Shown piece after piece: positions 45,820 to 58,360 of a stretch of 64,000 bases of DNA. The notes beneath the pieces were generated by a model. It did not search any database. It saw nothing but the letters and a program-made list of their open reading frames with translations, and had not been told where the DNA came from. Source of the stretch: Capsicum annuum (Eukaryota; Streptophyta; Magnoliopsida; Solanales; Solanaceae); NCBI RefSeq assembly GCF_002878395.1, contig NW_025826215.1, positions 10,216 through 74,215 of the forward strand. Reading direction: 5' to 3'. Within the stretch, counting starts at the first letter, position 1. The number at the start of each line of letters is the position of its first letter. Position numbers and translations under genes: made by a program.

Positions 45820-46010
45820 ATTCAACTGTCATGTAAGAGAACAAGTTAAAAGTATATAGAGACACTGTAAGTATGATAGATCATGAAACAAAAGGATGAT
45901 TTCCTAAAAACGTCCCGTAGCCTCTTGCTCATAAATGTAGAGCGCTTCACACCCATGATCAAGATTCTACGTAATACGACTTGTCTGACTCCCTAGGAAT
46001 CTTATAACCT

Positions 46011-46025
46011 TAGGATCTGATACCA
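46011..46025 (-). other. Gypsy-1 primer binding site
   Basis: The complement of plus-strand tctgatacca gives TGGTATCAGA, the initiator-Met tRNA primer core, four bases inside the 5' LTR. Confidence 0.85.
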
Positions 46026-46029
46026 TGTT

Positions 46030-48517
46030 TGTAACGCCCCAAAAATGGGTCCCGAGACGTCACACAGTGCTCAAGACTACAAGTAGTTTCAAGCTAACCT
46101 GGTAAGCCTTCTACAAAATCTGGATACTTATAAATAGAGAAATATATACATAATATCAGTGTGGAAGTCTATCTGATCTAAGCTAAAATCATCTGAACAT
46201 AATATCTGAAAATATTAGACTCAAAGTCTGGTAAAGAAATACTGAAAATCTTAACTATGTCTAGCAGTCTGACAAGCCTCTACTACTACTAACTAGAGAG
46301 CTGCTAGGACAAGTCCCCAGCTGACTCGAACTGGCTGAAAATACTGAATCAACTACTGTAATAAATAAGAAAATCTGAATGACTGGTCCCCAAACTATGA
46401 GGACTCACCGATTATTGGGATGTAGATGAAGATGCTCGAAATCACATACACTACTAAAACTGAGCACCTGAACCTACATTATGAGATAATGTAGCACATA
46501 GACGTATATATGGATTAGTACTTATGGAATATACTTAGTATATGGGGGTGAATGCATAAGTAAAACAATATCTCAATGTTCGTATAAACTTATAAAGTAG
46601 TGCATGTTATGTATAAATGACTCATATTGGCTGGAATAACTGAAAGTTAAAGAAATCATGAATTATGAGTGATTAAACACACTGTATAAATATTGTGAGT
46701 CATAACACTTAATTCTAAAAGTTATTCTGTTATTCTATCTTTAAATCATAAGATCTAAGTGCAGTAAAGACTTAATTTTATATCTGTAAACTGAAAGTTG
46801 AAATCTTGTACCTAATGTCTTATGTAAAATAATATTTGAATAAAACTGTGAGACTTTACACTTAGTTTCTAAAAGCTTTTTGGTTATTCTTTACTCTTTT
46901 TTGTAGGTTGTAGGGAGGTTCTTCTAACCGACATAAATCATGTGAACTAACATGGAGTCCAACGTCGAGATCCCTTATGGAAAAACCTCATGCTGGGGAG
47001 AGGAGTCATACTCTTTCCACAGAGTATAACCTAATCTAAGTGATCACATCTGTAACTGTCATCCATATAGAAATGGGAATAATATGATAATCTGAACCTA
47101 CATTGGCTCATAGTTCAGAGGTACGATAACATACCCAACTCGGTGCTAATTACTACTCCCTTTAATCTGGGTGCTCATTCTGTTAGAAATTCACTATTAA
47201 AACTAAAATAAGGGTTTATAATGAAAACCAATTATGCATCTATCTGTTTCAAATAGTAGGCAAAGCTAAATCTATTTTCTGTAAATTATAATAAAAATGT
47301 AAAGTGGATTCCATATCTTAACTGAGGATCAAAGATCAAATCTTTATAAAAATCTAAAAATAGCTAATTATAGGATGCTTAAAGCATTGTCATTCTTAAA
47401 ATATCAATATTCAACTAGGGCTTAGCAATCCATGCATCAAATTCATGTCAAATCATTATAAAGTTCATGTTTGGGAATGAACATATTGATAATTAAATTC
47501 AAAATTTGAAATTTCAGCAATATGTATAAAATTCGAAAGTAGACATGCAATTCAACATCTAGTTCAATTGTAATCTCATAATCTTCTATTAGTAATGAGT
47601 GGGTATAAACCCTAGACTGAAATTCATATAATTTCGTATAAAATTCAACTTTCAAAACTAATTTTGAGCTTCAGGATGAAAGAACTATCCTTGCTGAAAA
47701 ACCCCACGTACCTTAATTAATGAAATTGATAAAGAAGCTTGAACTTGAATCCCTATTTATGCTTTGGAGGATGATTTCTTGAATATCTTGAATTGAGGGT
47801 TATCTTGGAAAAAGAATGATGGAATTGGATTTCTTGGGGTTTAAGTTTTGAGGTTCTAGGGTTTCTTGGAGAGTAATTTGATGAAAAGTGAGCATATAAT
47901 GCTTAGAATAGGTTAAATCTTGTGTTTTACATGATTTGGGGCCTTAGGAAATGACTAGGCTTTCCTTTGTAAAAATTAGTTCGGAACTGGAAATCCTAAT
48001 TTCGGGCCTCAGCATGATGCGCCACAATTACGGTAGCTTGTTGGAAAAAGGACAATTTCCATATTGGCCTCTGGCGCGATATGGCGTAATCTTACTGCAT
48101 CACTGGAAAAGGACGAGTGCCATTTTACACTCCACCATAACGCGGTGTCTATTGTTTTGAGAATTTCGATGTGATACAGGCAAATCACAGTGAGCTACTG
48201 GAAAAGGGCCGGATGAGAATTTAGACTTCACTGCGATGCAAGATAATCGCGGAGCCTCACCGGAAATCGTACAATTGCAATTCTGTACCTTACCGCGGCG
48301 CGGTACTCTACTGCTTTGCACTAAAATCTCCATAACTTCTCAACCGAGTATCAAATTAAGGATAAATTGGTATCGTTGGAAAACTAATTCAATTATCTAC
48401 CGTTTGGTGGGTCTAGAGATGGAAAATTCTACTCATATCAAGAGTTATATGCTTTTAAAGTTATCTCTTAACATACTAGGAGCTTAACTGAGCTAAGAAA
48501 AAGTATGGGGTATCACA
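46030..48517 (-). repeat. Gypsy-1 5' LTR
   Basis: Plus strand runs tgtaacgccccaaaaatggg to ggggtatcaca. GC-rich cassettes lie at about 48005-48310 and the shared LTR motif at about 48328-48395. Confidence 0.9.
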
Positions 48518-48522
48518 ACTAC

Positions 48523-49520
48523 TATCTTCTGCATATGATTTGAACGAGTCTATGGATTGGTGTTGTTTTCTTTTCTCAGTAAAGGAAAAAATAATTTCTT
48601 GAAATGTGACATCTTTGTTGACAAAAAACTTATTAGAAGTTAGGTCTAGTAATAGGTATCCCTTCTGTATAGCATACTATACCATCAGCACTGCTGGTTT
48701 GCCTCTCTAAGAAAACATATCACCTTTAGGCAATACTTAGGCTTAACATAAGTAACCTAGTACCCTTAGATGTGACAGTGAAGGTACCTTAGAGAATAAC
48801 ACTTCATATGGATTCTTACCACGGATCAAAGATGATGGTAATATATTTATCTGGTAGACGAAAAATTGAACAACCAAATCCCAGTATCTGATAGGCATTT
48901 ATATTGAAACCTGGTAGCTCTGGCTAAACTTACGGTTTGTCTATGTTTTCTTTCTACTCCACCATTTTGTTGTGGTGTATAGACAACTACTTTGATGTAA
49001 TACACCTAAAGTATTGAATGAATCATTACTCTAAGTATTAAAAGACTCAGTACCATTATCAGTTATTATGATCTTCACACCAGTTGCAAACTGAACTTTA
49101 ACCATCAATAAGAAAACTTTGAGAGCCACAATGGCTTCAGGCTTAAGTTATAGTAAGTATATCCAATTATATCTATTATAATTATCCACAATTGTTAGAA
49201 AGTAGAATTTTTTAATCAAAATTAGGTGTTTTATAGGATCCCCATAGATCCATATGTACAACATCAAAGTACACATTTGACAGTTTCACTGATAAAAAAT
49301 GACAATCTAGTTTGTTAGCTAAAGGACAGACATGACATTTATTTAGTAACTCAGAATCCTTACTATGACTCAAAAATTCTAGTGATTTTAGTACTTTAAT
49401 GGATGGATGTCCAAGTATCTTGCACCATAAGCTGTTGTCATGCACCATCATACCTGCTATCAGCTTTCTTTTATCTCCAGGTCTATTCTTCACTTTACGT
49501 TCAAAACCTCCCTTTTCTTT
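48523..49520 (-). pseudogene. Copia-2 integrase region
   Basis: In element sense the pre-integrase finger comes first (LWCKILGHPSIKVLKSL, then CHVCPLA, in 49493-49212). The start of the integrase core follows as VHMDLWGSYKTPNFD with its first Asp. After that the frame breaks into pieces carrying scattered integrase similarity down to the Gypsy-1 insertion point. The catalytic triad cannot be followed completely. No intact frame remains. Confidence 0.75.
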
Positions 49521-51149
49521 ACCAATCCTCTTTACCTTGCCACTGTACAGATCCTAGAAAAGGCCATAAAACTAGATAACTATCTAGTAACCTTGAAAAC
49601 TCACAACAGATTAAACTTAAAATCAGAGACAAATAACACATCCTTTACAATTTCATCTTGCAAAACTAATGCTTCTCTAGTGTAAGATATATCAACCTTT
49701 GCTCTACTTGGAAGATTCACTTTAGTCCCTCCTTATTTTATTAGTTCATTTCTTGTGAAAAGAACATTTTGTTTGCTGCAATGTGATGAGTAACATCAGA
49801 ATCTACTATCCACTCTTATTTCTCAACATGAGAAAATAAACTGGTAGCTAGACCTAAAATGTTAGCCTGTTTCACACTTTGTTGGTCCTTGTTTTGAAGC
49901 TCTATAATATATTTGTATTATCCATTAGTGAACTTTTGTTGAATTATTAATTTATTTGTGTTCCCCCCATGTTTGAAGTAATTTAACTTGCATCTCCACC
50001 AATAATCTGTCAATTGAAACTATTAGATGAAAACTGAGTATTGACTTGACCTGTATATTGACTTTCATGATGCCCAGATCCATTGAATTTCCCATCCTGA
50101 TGGTTATATCCATTAGCATGATTGTGATGCATGAATCCTTTTAAACTTTCATTATTGTAATTTACTCTCCTCTTTGGTTTTCAGTCAGTAGGATATCTTC
50201 TTATAGTAACCCTCTCTTGTATGCCCTGTAAAATAACAATAATCACACTTTTTTCCTTTGTAATTCTATTTTTTATAACTCATATTTGAGTTCTATTGAT
50301 CTGCATTACAATATGATCTAATTTATCACTTGTGATAGCTGAACAAACAAGATACTACAATTCATCTTCCGCTATTATAACATACACCTGATTAAGAAAA
50401 GATGTAACTCCCTTCAATAGAACCAGTCTTCTAGCTTGATCATAAGAATCATTCAAGCTACCTAAAAATTTTATAAACCTCATTTGATCAAGATGAACGG
50501 CATAATCCTTAGGCCTTGGACCATTACATGAAGGAGAAGGAATCATTGTATCATATTCATTCCATAAACTCTTCAGCTTAGTGAAGTAATTAGCTACTGA
50601 ATCTGTTCCTTGTGATAATCTATTAATTTCTCTGTCTAGTTGATACATCTACATACAATTTACTTTATCAAATCTTTTCTTTAAATTTTTCCATACATTT
50701 CGAGCATTTTTTGTGTATAAAATTCCATTTAGCAACTCTGCACTAACTGAGCTCATCAACCACGACAATAATATGGAGTTACAGGTCTCCCATTGTTCAT
50801 GTAACCCTTCTCTTTACATTTATTTACTGCATGCACCAGTCACAAATTAAGATTTTCTTTTCCCCATAATACAATCCTCATCTATCTACTTCACACTCCA
50901 TAATTTTCTGATCCAACAGGCTTAACGAGAATCAAAGTAGCTCTAAACACATCTGATGTGCCTATGAATAATGAATCACTTGAATCTATCTTAAGTGCAA
51001 TTTCAACTGTACTAAAGCAATTATAGAGGAAAATTCAATTGAAATCAATCGAAAAATGAAAATTGCAGCCAAACCAAGAATGATTTCTTAATCATATTAG
51101 AGATTTAAAATCTATCTGTCTAGCATCCATGATCGATGATCTGATACCA
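49521..51149 (-). pseudogene. Copia-2 gag and protease region
   Basis: Between the 5' LTR and the integrase. The clearest part is 50648-50355, with VANYFTKLKSLWNEYD and MRFIKFLGSLNDSYDQARRL, typical of the UBN2-type Copia gag. The N-terminal part (51135-50650) and the protease area (50340-49520) show similarity only in short, stop-interrupted stretches. No start codon or active-site motif could be fixed with confidence. Confidence 0.7.
51138..51149 (-). other. Copia-2 primer binding site
   Basis: The complement of plus-strand gatctgatacca gives TGGTATCAGATC, directly adjacent to the 5' LTR. It is the initiator-Met type. Confidence 0.85.
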
Positions 51150-51472
51150 TGAAAAAAATACACTAATTATAGAGTAGAAAGCTTGGCTAAACAAGCTGCA
51201 TTAAACAGAGAAGAAAAAGAAAACTGTATTCAGTAACTGTTACATTGCTTACGTTCTTCCAACTAGGCATCTATATATATAAATGAATGTACATATTATG
51301 GAATCATTTAGAAAGTTCTTAGCTCAACTACACGACACTCTCAGCTGCTAAATCACCACACGACTGATTGAGCAACAAACTAACTAACTCAAATATTCAG
51401 TAAATTAATGTCACGGTAAAACTGAAAAATTGATCACAAATAACTAAACTAACTATTTTACTGAACTTTCCA
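51150..51472 (-). repeat. Copia-2 5' LTR
   Basis: Plus strand runs tgaaaaaaatacactaatta to ctgaactttcca. It is 323 bp against 318 bp for the other copy, with scattered differences. Confidence 0.88.
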
Positions 51473-51984
51473 ATAATTATGATATACTTCATTTATTTCA
51501 ATCACTTTATACTACGTGTTTATTCTTTACAACAATTATCATATATATTTTCATTTCAATTTATATGCCATAGTTTGATTTTAGTAAGAAACAAAATATT
51601 TTTCTTTTCTTATTTTTTGAAATTTTGCTCTTGAATTGCATTGTGATTCATGTAGGAGTAAAACATATCATCATCAAGGATAAAATGTGAAGTTTAGTGT
51701 TTTCAGTACGAAGAATGTTTTCCTGAAAAGAAAAGAAAAGAAGGTTGCTAACTTAATTTTTAATATTTTGTTTGAAATCTTTCTGAGAGCATATAACCTA
51801 GGCAAAAGTTATGGAGGTGAGGTGTCGGGGTGGAATCGAAGGAGACAATCAACATGGAATTGCTATTGATTGAATTTGTTTTCCCTTCTCTTTCATGAAA
51901 GTTATTTTTTTAGATTTTTAAAGAACTTGTTCTGCTAGAGAAAATATTTTGACCAATTAAAAATGAGAAAATAATGAAAATATT
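51473..51984. other. Unannotated interval between Copia-2 and an L1 fragment
   Basis: AT-rich, with a gaaaa run near 51725. No coding domain recognised. It may include upstream L1 sequence too decayed to see. Confidence 0.5.
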
Positions 51985-52875
51985 TCTCTCCTTTGAATAA
52001 AATGATCCAACACTTAGAAGGGAATTGTGGAATGAATTTGAAACTATTCATACCATAATTCATATTGATTGGGTGATAATGAGAGATTTTAACTATATTG
52101 CCAGCACAGATGAAAGAATTGGAAGCCCTATAACACTCTCTGAAATTAGAGAATTCCCACACTGCATGATGTTTCTGAAATGCAAGACCTGAAATTCTCT
52201 AGAGCTTTTTACACTTGGAATAACAAGCAGGGAGAAGGGCATCGAGTGTATATTAAAATAGATAGGGTCATAGTGATAGATACCGAATCACTAACTTGCC
52301 AGATTCAGAAGTACACTGACACAAGGGGTATATGATCATTGTCCAGCTATTATAAACTGGTACAAAGCAGACTAGGTGAAACCAAGATTTAAATGCTTTA
52401 TATGTGGACCATGGACCCTACATATCAGAAGAAGATGAAAGAGAGTTGGGATAAGCCAATACAAGGTACAACTATGTACAAGATAGTACAAAAGCTGAAC
52501 AGATGAAAAGCAGTTCTTAGAAGTTTGAATAGAGAGAAGTTCAGCAATGTAGAGAGGAAGGCTGACCAAGCTCAAGAAAGATTAAATTAGTATCAAGTGC
52601 ATCAAACTAACCCACTCAACCAACAATTACTAGTTGAAGAGAAAGAAAGTATTGCAGAGGTGCTGGAATGGAATAAAGCAAGGTCTCAATACCTACAGTA
52701 AAAAAGTAAGTGTTATTGTCTCAAATATGGAGATCAAAGCACTAAAGTTTATTATCGAATGTTGAAAATAAGGAGATGCAATAATAGAATATTTATAGTC
52801 AAGGATAGCCAGGGTAATACATATTGACATAGATAGTATTTCCTCAGTCTTTATGGATTTTTATCACAATTTAAT
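51985..52875 (+). pseudogene. L1-type LINE fragment (endonuclease end and linker)
   Basis: Plus-strand pieces of a plant L1 ORF2: RDFNYIASTDERIGSPIT (the GDFN box, with Gly changed to Arg), a FYTWNNKQGEGHRVY-like stretch with KIDRV, and then the linker towards RT (REKFSNVERKADQAQERL, LEWNKARSQYL, LKYGDQSTKVYY-like) in alternating frames with many stops. It ends abruptly at 52875, where an LTR fragment starts. The RT domain proper is absent, so it is a truncated relic. Confidence 0.75.
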
Positions 52876-53134
52876 TGTCATGGTCTAAATTACCATGAGA
52901 ATCCTTTACCATACCCTCAACAATATATGCGAAAGTGTGAAAATAAGTAACAAAATACCCAAATCCTTATTACAACAGATTTTACAACATATATAAATGC
53001 AGAATGAAACTATCTGATGACCTAGTGTAAATAGATACAAGAGCTTCTAAATTATGAAAGATAAGATCAGACACAACTTTCATTATGAATGAAAGGAGTA
53101 GAAGTTGTTGTAGATCATTATCCACTTCACCTAA
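52876..53134. mobile_element. LTR end fragment
   Basis: Begins tgtcatggtctaaattacc, resembling the tgtca(c/t)g start of the LTRs nearby, but the rest does not match Gypsy-2. It is cut after 259 bp by the Gypsy-2 LTR, and no continuation is seen to the right of Gypsy-2. Interpreted as the first part of another LTR. Confidence 0.45.
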
Positions 53135-53615
53135 TGTCACTATCCGAGCCGAGGCCCTAACCGTGACGAGCATCCCGAACCATGAAGGCCCGGAACACCC
53201 TTCTCTATCTATCTGGTAATCATGCACATAATTCATATGATAAAAGGTAATGTGGAAAGAGAAATCTAATACGGAAACATGGTCAATCTGAATGTGATCA
53301 TAATACTGAAAACTAAAATCCAAAATATATCTGAATAATAATGTCTGACTCAGTCTGCGAAATCTCTACCATGAACTAATCAAAGTTGTCTGAAAGCTAG
53401 GACAAGGCCCTTAGTAGACCAAAACCTAAATAATAGTAGTAATATGAAATAACCAGGCCTTCTGAATCATAGAAGTCTCACTACTGCAAACTCCGGTCTG
53501 TGATCTGAAATCTCTACTGTTTATCTAGACCCCTAGACTGTGCCTCAGAACCTGGAAGAAAGGGGGGTCAGCACAATTGTACTGGCACGAGAAGCAATTC
53601 GAAAAAGAGTAATTG

Positions 53616-53655
53616 AACACACACACACACACATTTATATATATATATATTTATA
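53616..53655. repeat. (CA)n/(TA)n microsatellite in the Gypsy-2 3' LTR
   Basis: acacacacacacac followed by tatatatat. The other LTR has a pure (TA)n at about 61018-61046 in the same place, so the tract has changed since insertion. Confidence 0.9.
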
Positions 53656-54983
53656 AAATATGTGAGAGCAATTTTCATCGAAACATCATGCATAAAATAG
53701 TTTCTGAAAAACACATGGGCACTTTCTGAAAACATGTAACCTATCTGTAAATTTTAAATTCTGATTTGTGTATTACTTCTGAGTTAGGTGGTATCCCCTA
53801 CAAGTATGATATTCCACGGGCGATATGAAATCCGCCATTGACTCGGTGGGGAAGCCTCCAACCCGAGTATGCCTCAAGGGTTGGGGTTCCTGAATCTGAT
53901 ACGCCACACGACACTTAAGTCAGCATATAATAATGTACCTGGGTCAACAAACCACGTTTTTGGGCAAAGAGTTGTCTGAACTCACGCCTTCTTTGGGGAA
54001 CCACCTAAGCTCTCTTTATGCCCAATTTTAGCCTTTTTTGAACATACATCATTCTGAAGTTCTAAAATGCAAATCTGATAAAGTCTGATTTCTGTATTCA
54101 CTTGTGTCCATTATGGAATTTTCTGAGTTTGGTATCGTTATACCAAGACTTGCAAGTCATGATTTCTAAGCCATAATATATTAAGATAAATCTTTCATTT
54201 AAAGCAAAGCTTAGACCACCCAAAAACATGCAACTGATATAGAAGATTTCATGTTCCAAAACTCAAGTCAAAATCATGCAAAAACTTCATCAAACATAGG
54301 GTGGTCTAATGCCTTTAGCAAATCATGCACTCTTTTATTACATGCATTATGAACATTAAACATTCATGCTAAATTCCCTCTTTAGTGATTTAAAACAACC
54401 TTTAAATCATAACAAGAGTTCAACTATTTCATATAGTATTTTTCAAGAATGCATTGCAAAATAATTCATATGCTATGAAAAATTTGAAAATTCAAAATAA
54501 GAGGGAATTCACCAAAAGTCATGCTCTCAACAAGAATTCTTCTTAAATACATGTTTTCATACATACATATTCTCAAATCACTTTGGGGAAGGTCAAAAGA
54601 CCAAAACAATGATGTTAAAACATCTAATACGTGAATATATACATAGTTTCAAAAACCCCATTCTAAAACATGATTTTTGTATGCCCATGAGAATTTAGGA
54701 AAACCCCGCGTACCTCTATTTCGGAAAATAATGGGAGCTTCTTGAAGCCTGTGTATTGGGGATTTCGAATCTCTAATCGATTTTGAAAACCCACGGTTGA
54801 ATCTTGATTTATTTGGGTTTTTAGTTTGAAACCCTTGGGAGTGTTCTTAAGAATTTTTAGATGAATGTGGATGTATTTTGGAGAATTGGGGACTAAATTT
54901 CGTGTTTATGGCCGAATAAGGGTGGGAAAAGGACCATTTTGCCAAAAAAATGGAGTGTTTAAGTCACTTGAAACCATTACATA

Positions 54984-55075
54984 GGCGCCGTCTATGCTAT
55001 CGCCTATGTTTACATAGGTGCTGCCTATGCTATCGCCTATGTTTACATAGGCACCGCATATGCTTTCCAGTGGCC
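54984..55075. repeat. Tandem palindromic repeat in the Gypsy-2 3' LTR
   Basis: About 2.5 copies of a 34 bp unit, tacataggcgccgtctatgc followed by tatcgcctatgt. Each unit contains the near-palindrome ataggcgccgcctat. The equivalent in the other LTR is at 62368-62455. Confidence 0.9.
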
Positions 55076-55464
55076 ATGTGCGATTGGTTAGGCGACGGAT
55101 ACTACTTTGAAAGGCCATAACTTCTTGCTCGGGTGCTAGATTTTAGCTAAATTAGTATTGTTGGAAAGCTAACTGGAAAACCTGTCATTTTACGCATAGT
55201 AGGCTCTCTAATTCGACATATACAAAGAGTCATGGTCGATAGAAGTTGGTACAAATTATAATGTCCACTTAAACTTAATCGATCGAAGTAGTTTTCAACT
55301 CGTCCTTGAGTCAAAGGACCTCTATGGTCTAAATTCAATCTTGAATGGATTCACATACTACACAAATAATTAACATGCCATATTGGCATAGGATTTATGG
55401 CTTTAGGATTATCAGCGCATCGGAATCATGATCTATATTGTAGCCCAAAATGTGGGGCGTTACA

Positions 55465-56886
55465 TTATCCCCCCTTAGGATCATTCGTCTCCAAATGATG
55501 ATGCGGGACACAGAAAGACATGATTTCAAGCATAATAAGGACTAGGAAAGATAAGATAGGAATAGTACCTTCAGTCTCATCATCCATCGAAGCAAAAAAA
55601 TTGGGATATCTAATTCTCATGTCATCTTCTGACTCCCAAGTTGCTTCTTCAACTTTCTGATTCCTCCACAATACCTTTACTGAGGATATCTCTTTGCTCC
55701 TCAACTTTCGAACTTGGCGATCAAAAATTTCAACGGGCTCTTCTTCGTAAGACAAGGAATCTATCATTTTGATATCCGCTACTGGCAATACAAAAGAATG
55801 ATCTCCAATGCATTTCTTCAACATGGATACGTGGAATACCGGATGAATGGAACCCAAACTTGCAGGCAATTCTATCTCATAAGCAACTGCACCAATCTTT
55901 CTCAGAATCTGATATGGCCCTATATAGCAATGGCTCAATTTACCCCTTTTTCTAAACCACATAACTTCTTTCATAGGAGAAACCTTGAGAAATACCCAAT
56001 CACCAACTTCAAACTCTAATTCTCTTCTCCAAACATCGGCATAGGACTTCTGATGACTCTGAGCAGTCTTGAGTCGTTCTCTAATGATCTTCACTTTCTC
56101 CATCGCCTGATGAACAAGATCAATCCCATACAACTGAGTCTCACCCACTTCATACTATCCTATCGGAGACCTACATCTCCTCCCATACAAAGCCTTAAAA
56201 GAAGCCATCTTAATGCTGGCATGGTAACTATTATTGTAAGCAAATTCAATCAATGGCAGGTGATCTACCCAACTACCTTTGAAATCAATGACACATGCCC
56301 TCAACATATCCTCGAGGGTCTGAATGATATGCTCATCTTTCCCATCCATCTGAGGGTGGAAAGCTGTGCTGAAATTCACTTATGTACCTAAACCCTTCTG
56401 AAAAGATCTTCAAAATTGAGATGAAAACTGCGTACCTCTATTAGATATAATAGACACTGGTGCCCCATGCAACCGAACTATCTCCTCAATATAAATCTTA
56501 GCATAACTCTCTCCCGAATAATTAGTCCTCACAGGCAAAAAGTGGGTTGACTTTGTCAACCGATCTACAATCACCCATATAGAATCATACTGGTTTCGAG
56601 ATCTTGGAAGTTCTATAATGAAGTCCATGTTTCTCATCTCTCACTTCCATAAAGGCAGGGCTATCTCTTGGGAAGTACCACCTGGCCTTATGTGTTCTAC
56701 CTTCACTTGTTGACAGTTCAAACACTTGGACACGAAATCAGCTACATCACATTTCATGTTATTCCACCAATACAAGCTTTTCAGATCATGGTACATCTTA
56801 GTAGAGCCTGGGTGAACGACATACCTCGAAGTGTACGCCTCATCAAGGATTCTTTTCCTTAGTCCATCAACATTCAAAACGTACAA
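55465..56886 (-). pseudogene. Gypsy-2 integrase with chromodomain-like tail
   Basis: Four consecutive pieces on the minus strand. 56886-56641: the zinc finger (VVHPGSTKMYHDL, CLNCQQVK), with the first His position occupied by Tyr. 56637-56410: the core with first and second Asp (DFIIELP, IISNRGTQFSS; the second Asp position reads Asn). 56379-56155: [20 protein letters not shown] with the third Glu retained, then [11 protein letters not shown]. 56148-55465 (227 codons): the GPY/F module (IGPYQIL at residues 76-82, VFHVSMLK at 104-111) and a chromodomain-like segment (about 136-182, VKVLWRNQKVEEATWE). The tail defines it as a chromovirus. Stops separate the pieces. Confidence 0.88.
55466..55479 (-). 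other. Gypsy-2 polypurine tract
   Basis: Plus strand atccccccttag; the complement AAGGGGGG lies directly before the 3' LTR. Confidence 0.75.
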
Positions 56887-57111
56887 TCTACCCTAAAATC
56901 TCAGAATACCATCACCACCAATTTCAAATGACATAATCTTTTATTGACCCACATCTTTCTTGATTTGCATCAAGATGGGATTTTCAACCTATTTTTTCTT
57001 AACTTCAGCACAAAGGGATGACTTAGCTAACTCATGAACAATTACCCCTCCATCTTTAAAATCTAAGAGTCACACTCCCAGATTCGCAAGGCAATGAATA
57101 TCCTTCACCAT

Positions 57112-58360
57112 CTATTTCTTTCCTTCTTCTACATAAGAAAGGCTGCCCATAGACAACCTGCTGAGGGGGTCGGCTACAATATTTGCCTTGCCCGAATGGT
57201 AATGCAGGCTCACATCATAGTCTTTTAGAAGCTCCATCCAACGCCTCTGCCTGAGGTTCAATTCTTTCTGTGAGAAAACATACTGCAGACTCTTTTGGTC
57301 AGTGAAGATATCAACGTGAACACCGTACAAGTAGTGCTGCTAAATCTTAAGTTCAAACACCACAGCCACTAACTCCAAATCATGGGTGAGGTAGTTCCTC
57401 TTGTGCACCTTCAACTGCCTAGATACACAAGCCACTACCTTACCATGCTACATCAACACACAACCAAGTCCCACACGGAACACATCATAGTATACCACAA
57501 AGCCATCTACACCCTCGGGAAGGGTCAAAACAGGAGCAGTGGTCAGTTTTTCTTTCAACTTCTCAAAACTATTCTCACACAGATCAGACCACACAAACTT
57601 CACCTTTTTTTGAGTTAAGTAGTCAGTAGAGCAGCTATGGAAGAAAAATCTCTACAAACCTTCTGTAATACCCCGCTAAACCCAAGATGCTCTGAATATC
57701 GGTTAGAGTCGTGGGTCTGGGCCATTTTCTCACTGCTTCAACTTTCTAGGGATCCACTCTTATCCCATCACTGGACACAATATGCCCCAAGAAGGCAATA
57801 ATATCTAACCAGCATTCACACTTAGAAAATTTGGCATACAACTGATGATCCTTAAGGGTCTGAAGAATAATTCAGAGGTGATTAGCATGATCCTCTTTAC
57901 TCTTAGAATAGATCAGGATATCATCAATAAATACAATGATGAACAAGTCAAGAAACTGACGAAATACTCTATTCATAAGATCCATGAAGGCTACAGGGGC
58001 GTTAGTCAACCCGAAGGACATGACTAGGAATTCGTAGTGACCATATCGAGTTCAGAAGGCTGTCTTGGGTATGTCTAACTCTCTAACTTTCAACCGATGA
58101 TAACCTGAATGAAGGTTTATTTTTGAAAAACACTTGGCACCCTGAAGCTATTTAAAATGGTCCACAATCCTAGGAAGAGGATATTTATTTTTAATCGTGA
58201 CCTTATTCAGCTGATGGTAGTCTATGCACATACGAAGAGAACCATCTTTCTTTCACACAAAAAGTACAGGCGCGCCCCAAGGAGACACACTAGGGCATAT
58301 AAAACCCTTATCTAGGAGATCTGCTAACTGTTCTTTCAACTCTTTTAGTTCTGCAAGAGC
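57112..58360 (-). pseudogene. Gypsy-2 reverse transcriptase and RNase H
   Basis: RVT_1 runs from about 58360 (LKEQLADLLDKGFI) through [34 protein letters not shown] and the intact catalytic box [11 protein letters not shown] (about 57930-57897). It continues to the connection region (LGLAGYYRRF, near 57680). The RNase H part is clearest at 57330-57112 ([36 protein letters not shown]). Several in-frame stops interrupt it, many at former Gln or Trp codons, consistent with C-to-T changes. Not functional as a whole. Confidence 0.88.

Larger units (their letters stand above)
35928..48517 (-). mobile_element. Gypsy-1: chromovirus (Tekay-like) LTR retrotransposon
   Basis: LTRs at 35928-38436 and 46030-48517 (about 2.5 kb each) bracket a 7.6 kb interior. 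Removing the nested solo LTR at 42493-45022 leaves about 5.06 kb, the same as in Gypsy-2. The element lies on the minus strand in Gypsy order: gag, protease, RT-RNase H, integrase with a chromodomain-like tail. The flanks are actat (35923-35927) and actac (48518-48522), a 5 bp duplication with one change. It interrupts Copia-2 between integrase and RT. All frames are degraded. Confidence 0.88.
28105..51472 (-). mobile_element. Copia-2: LTR retrotransposon in three pieces
   Basis: LTRs at 28105-28422 (3' LTR in element sense) and 51150-51472 (5' LTR) are clearly alike. Copia domains on the minus strand lie in three blocks: 28423-29460, 35041-35927 and 48518-51149. The breaks coincide with two Gypsy insertions that have their own target duplications, and the reverse transcriptase reads directly across the first break. 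Removing both insertions leaves about 5.2 kb, a normal Copia size. The sequence attat occurs at both outer edges (28100-28104 and 51476-51480), allowing a few bases of LTR-end drift. All frames are decayed. Confidence 0.88.
53135..55464 (-). repeat. Gypsy-2 3' LTR
   Basis: Plus strand runs tgtcactatccgagccgagg to ggggcgttaca. It includes a (CA)n(TA)n tract at about 53618-53655, the ataggcgccg palindromic repeats at about 54984-55075 and the shared motif at about 55115-55180. Confidence 0.92.
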
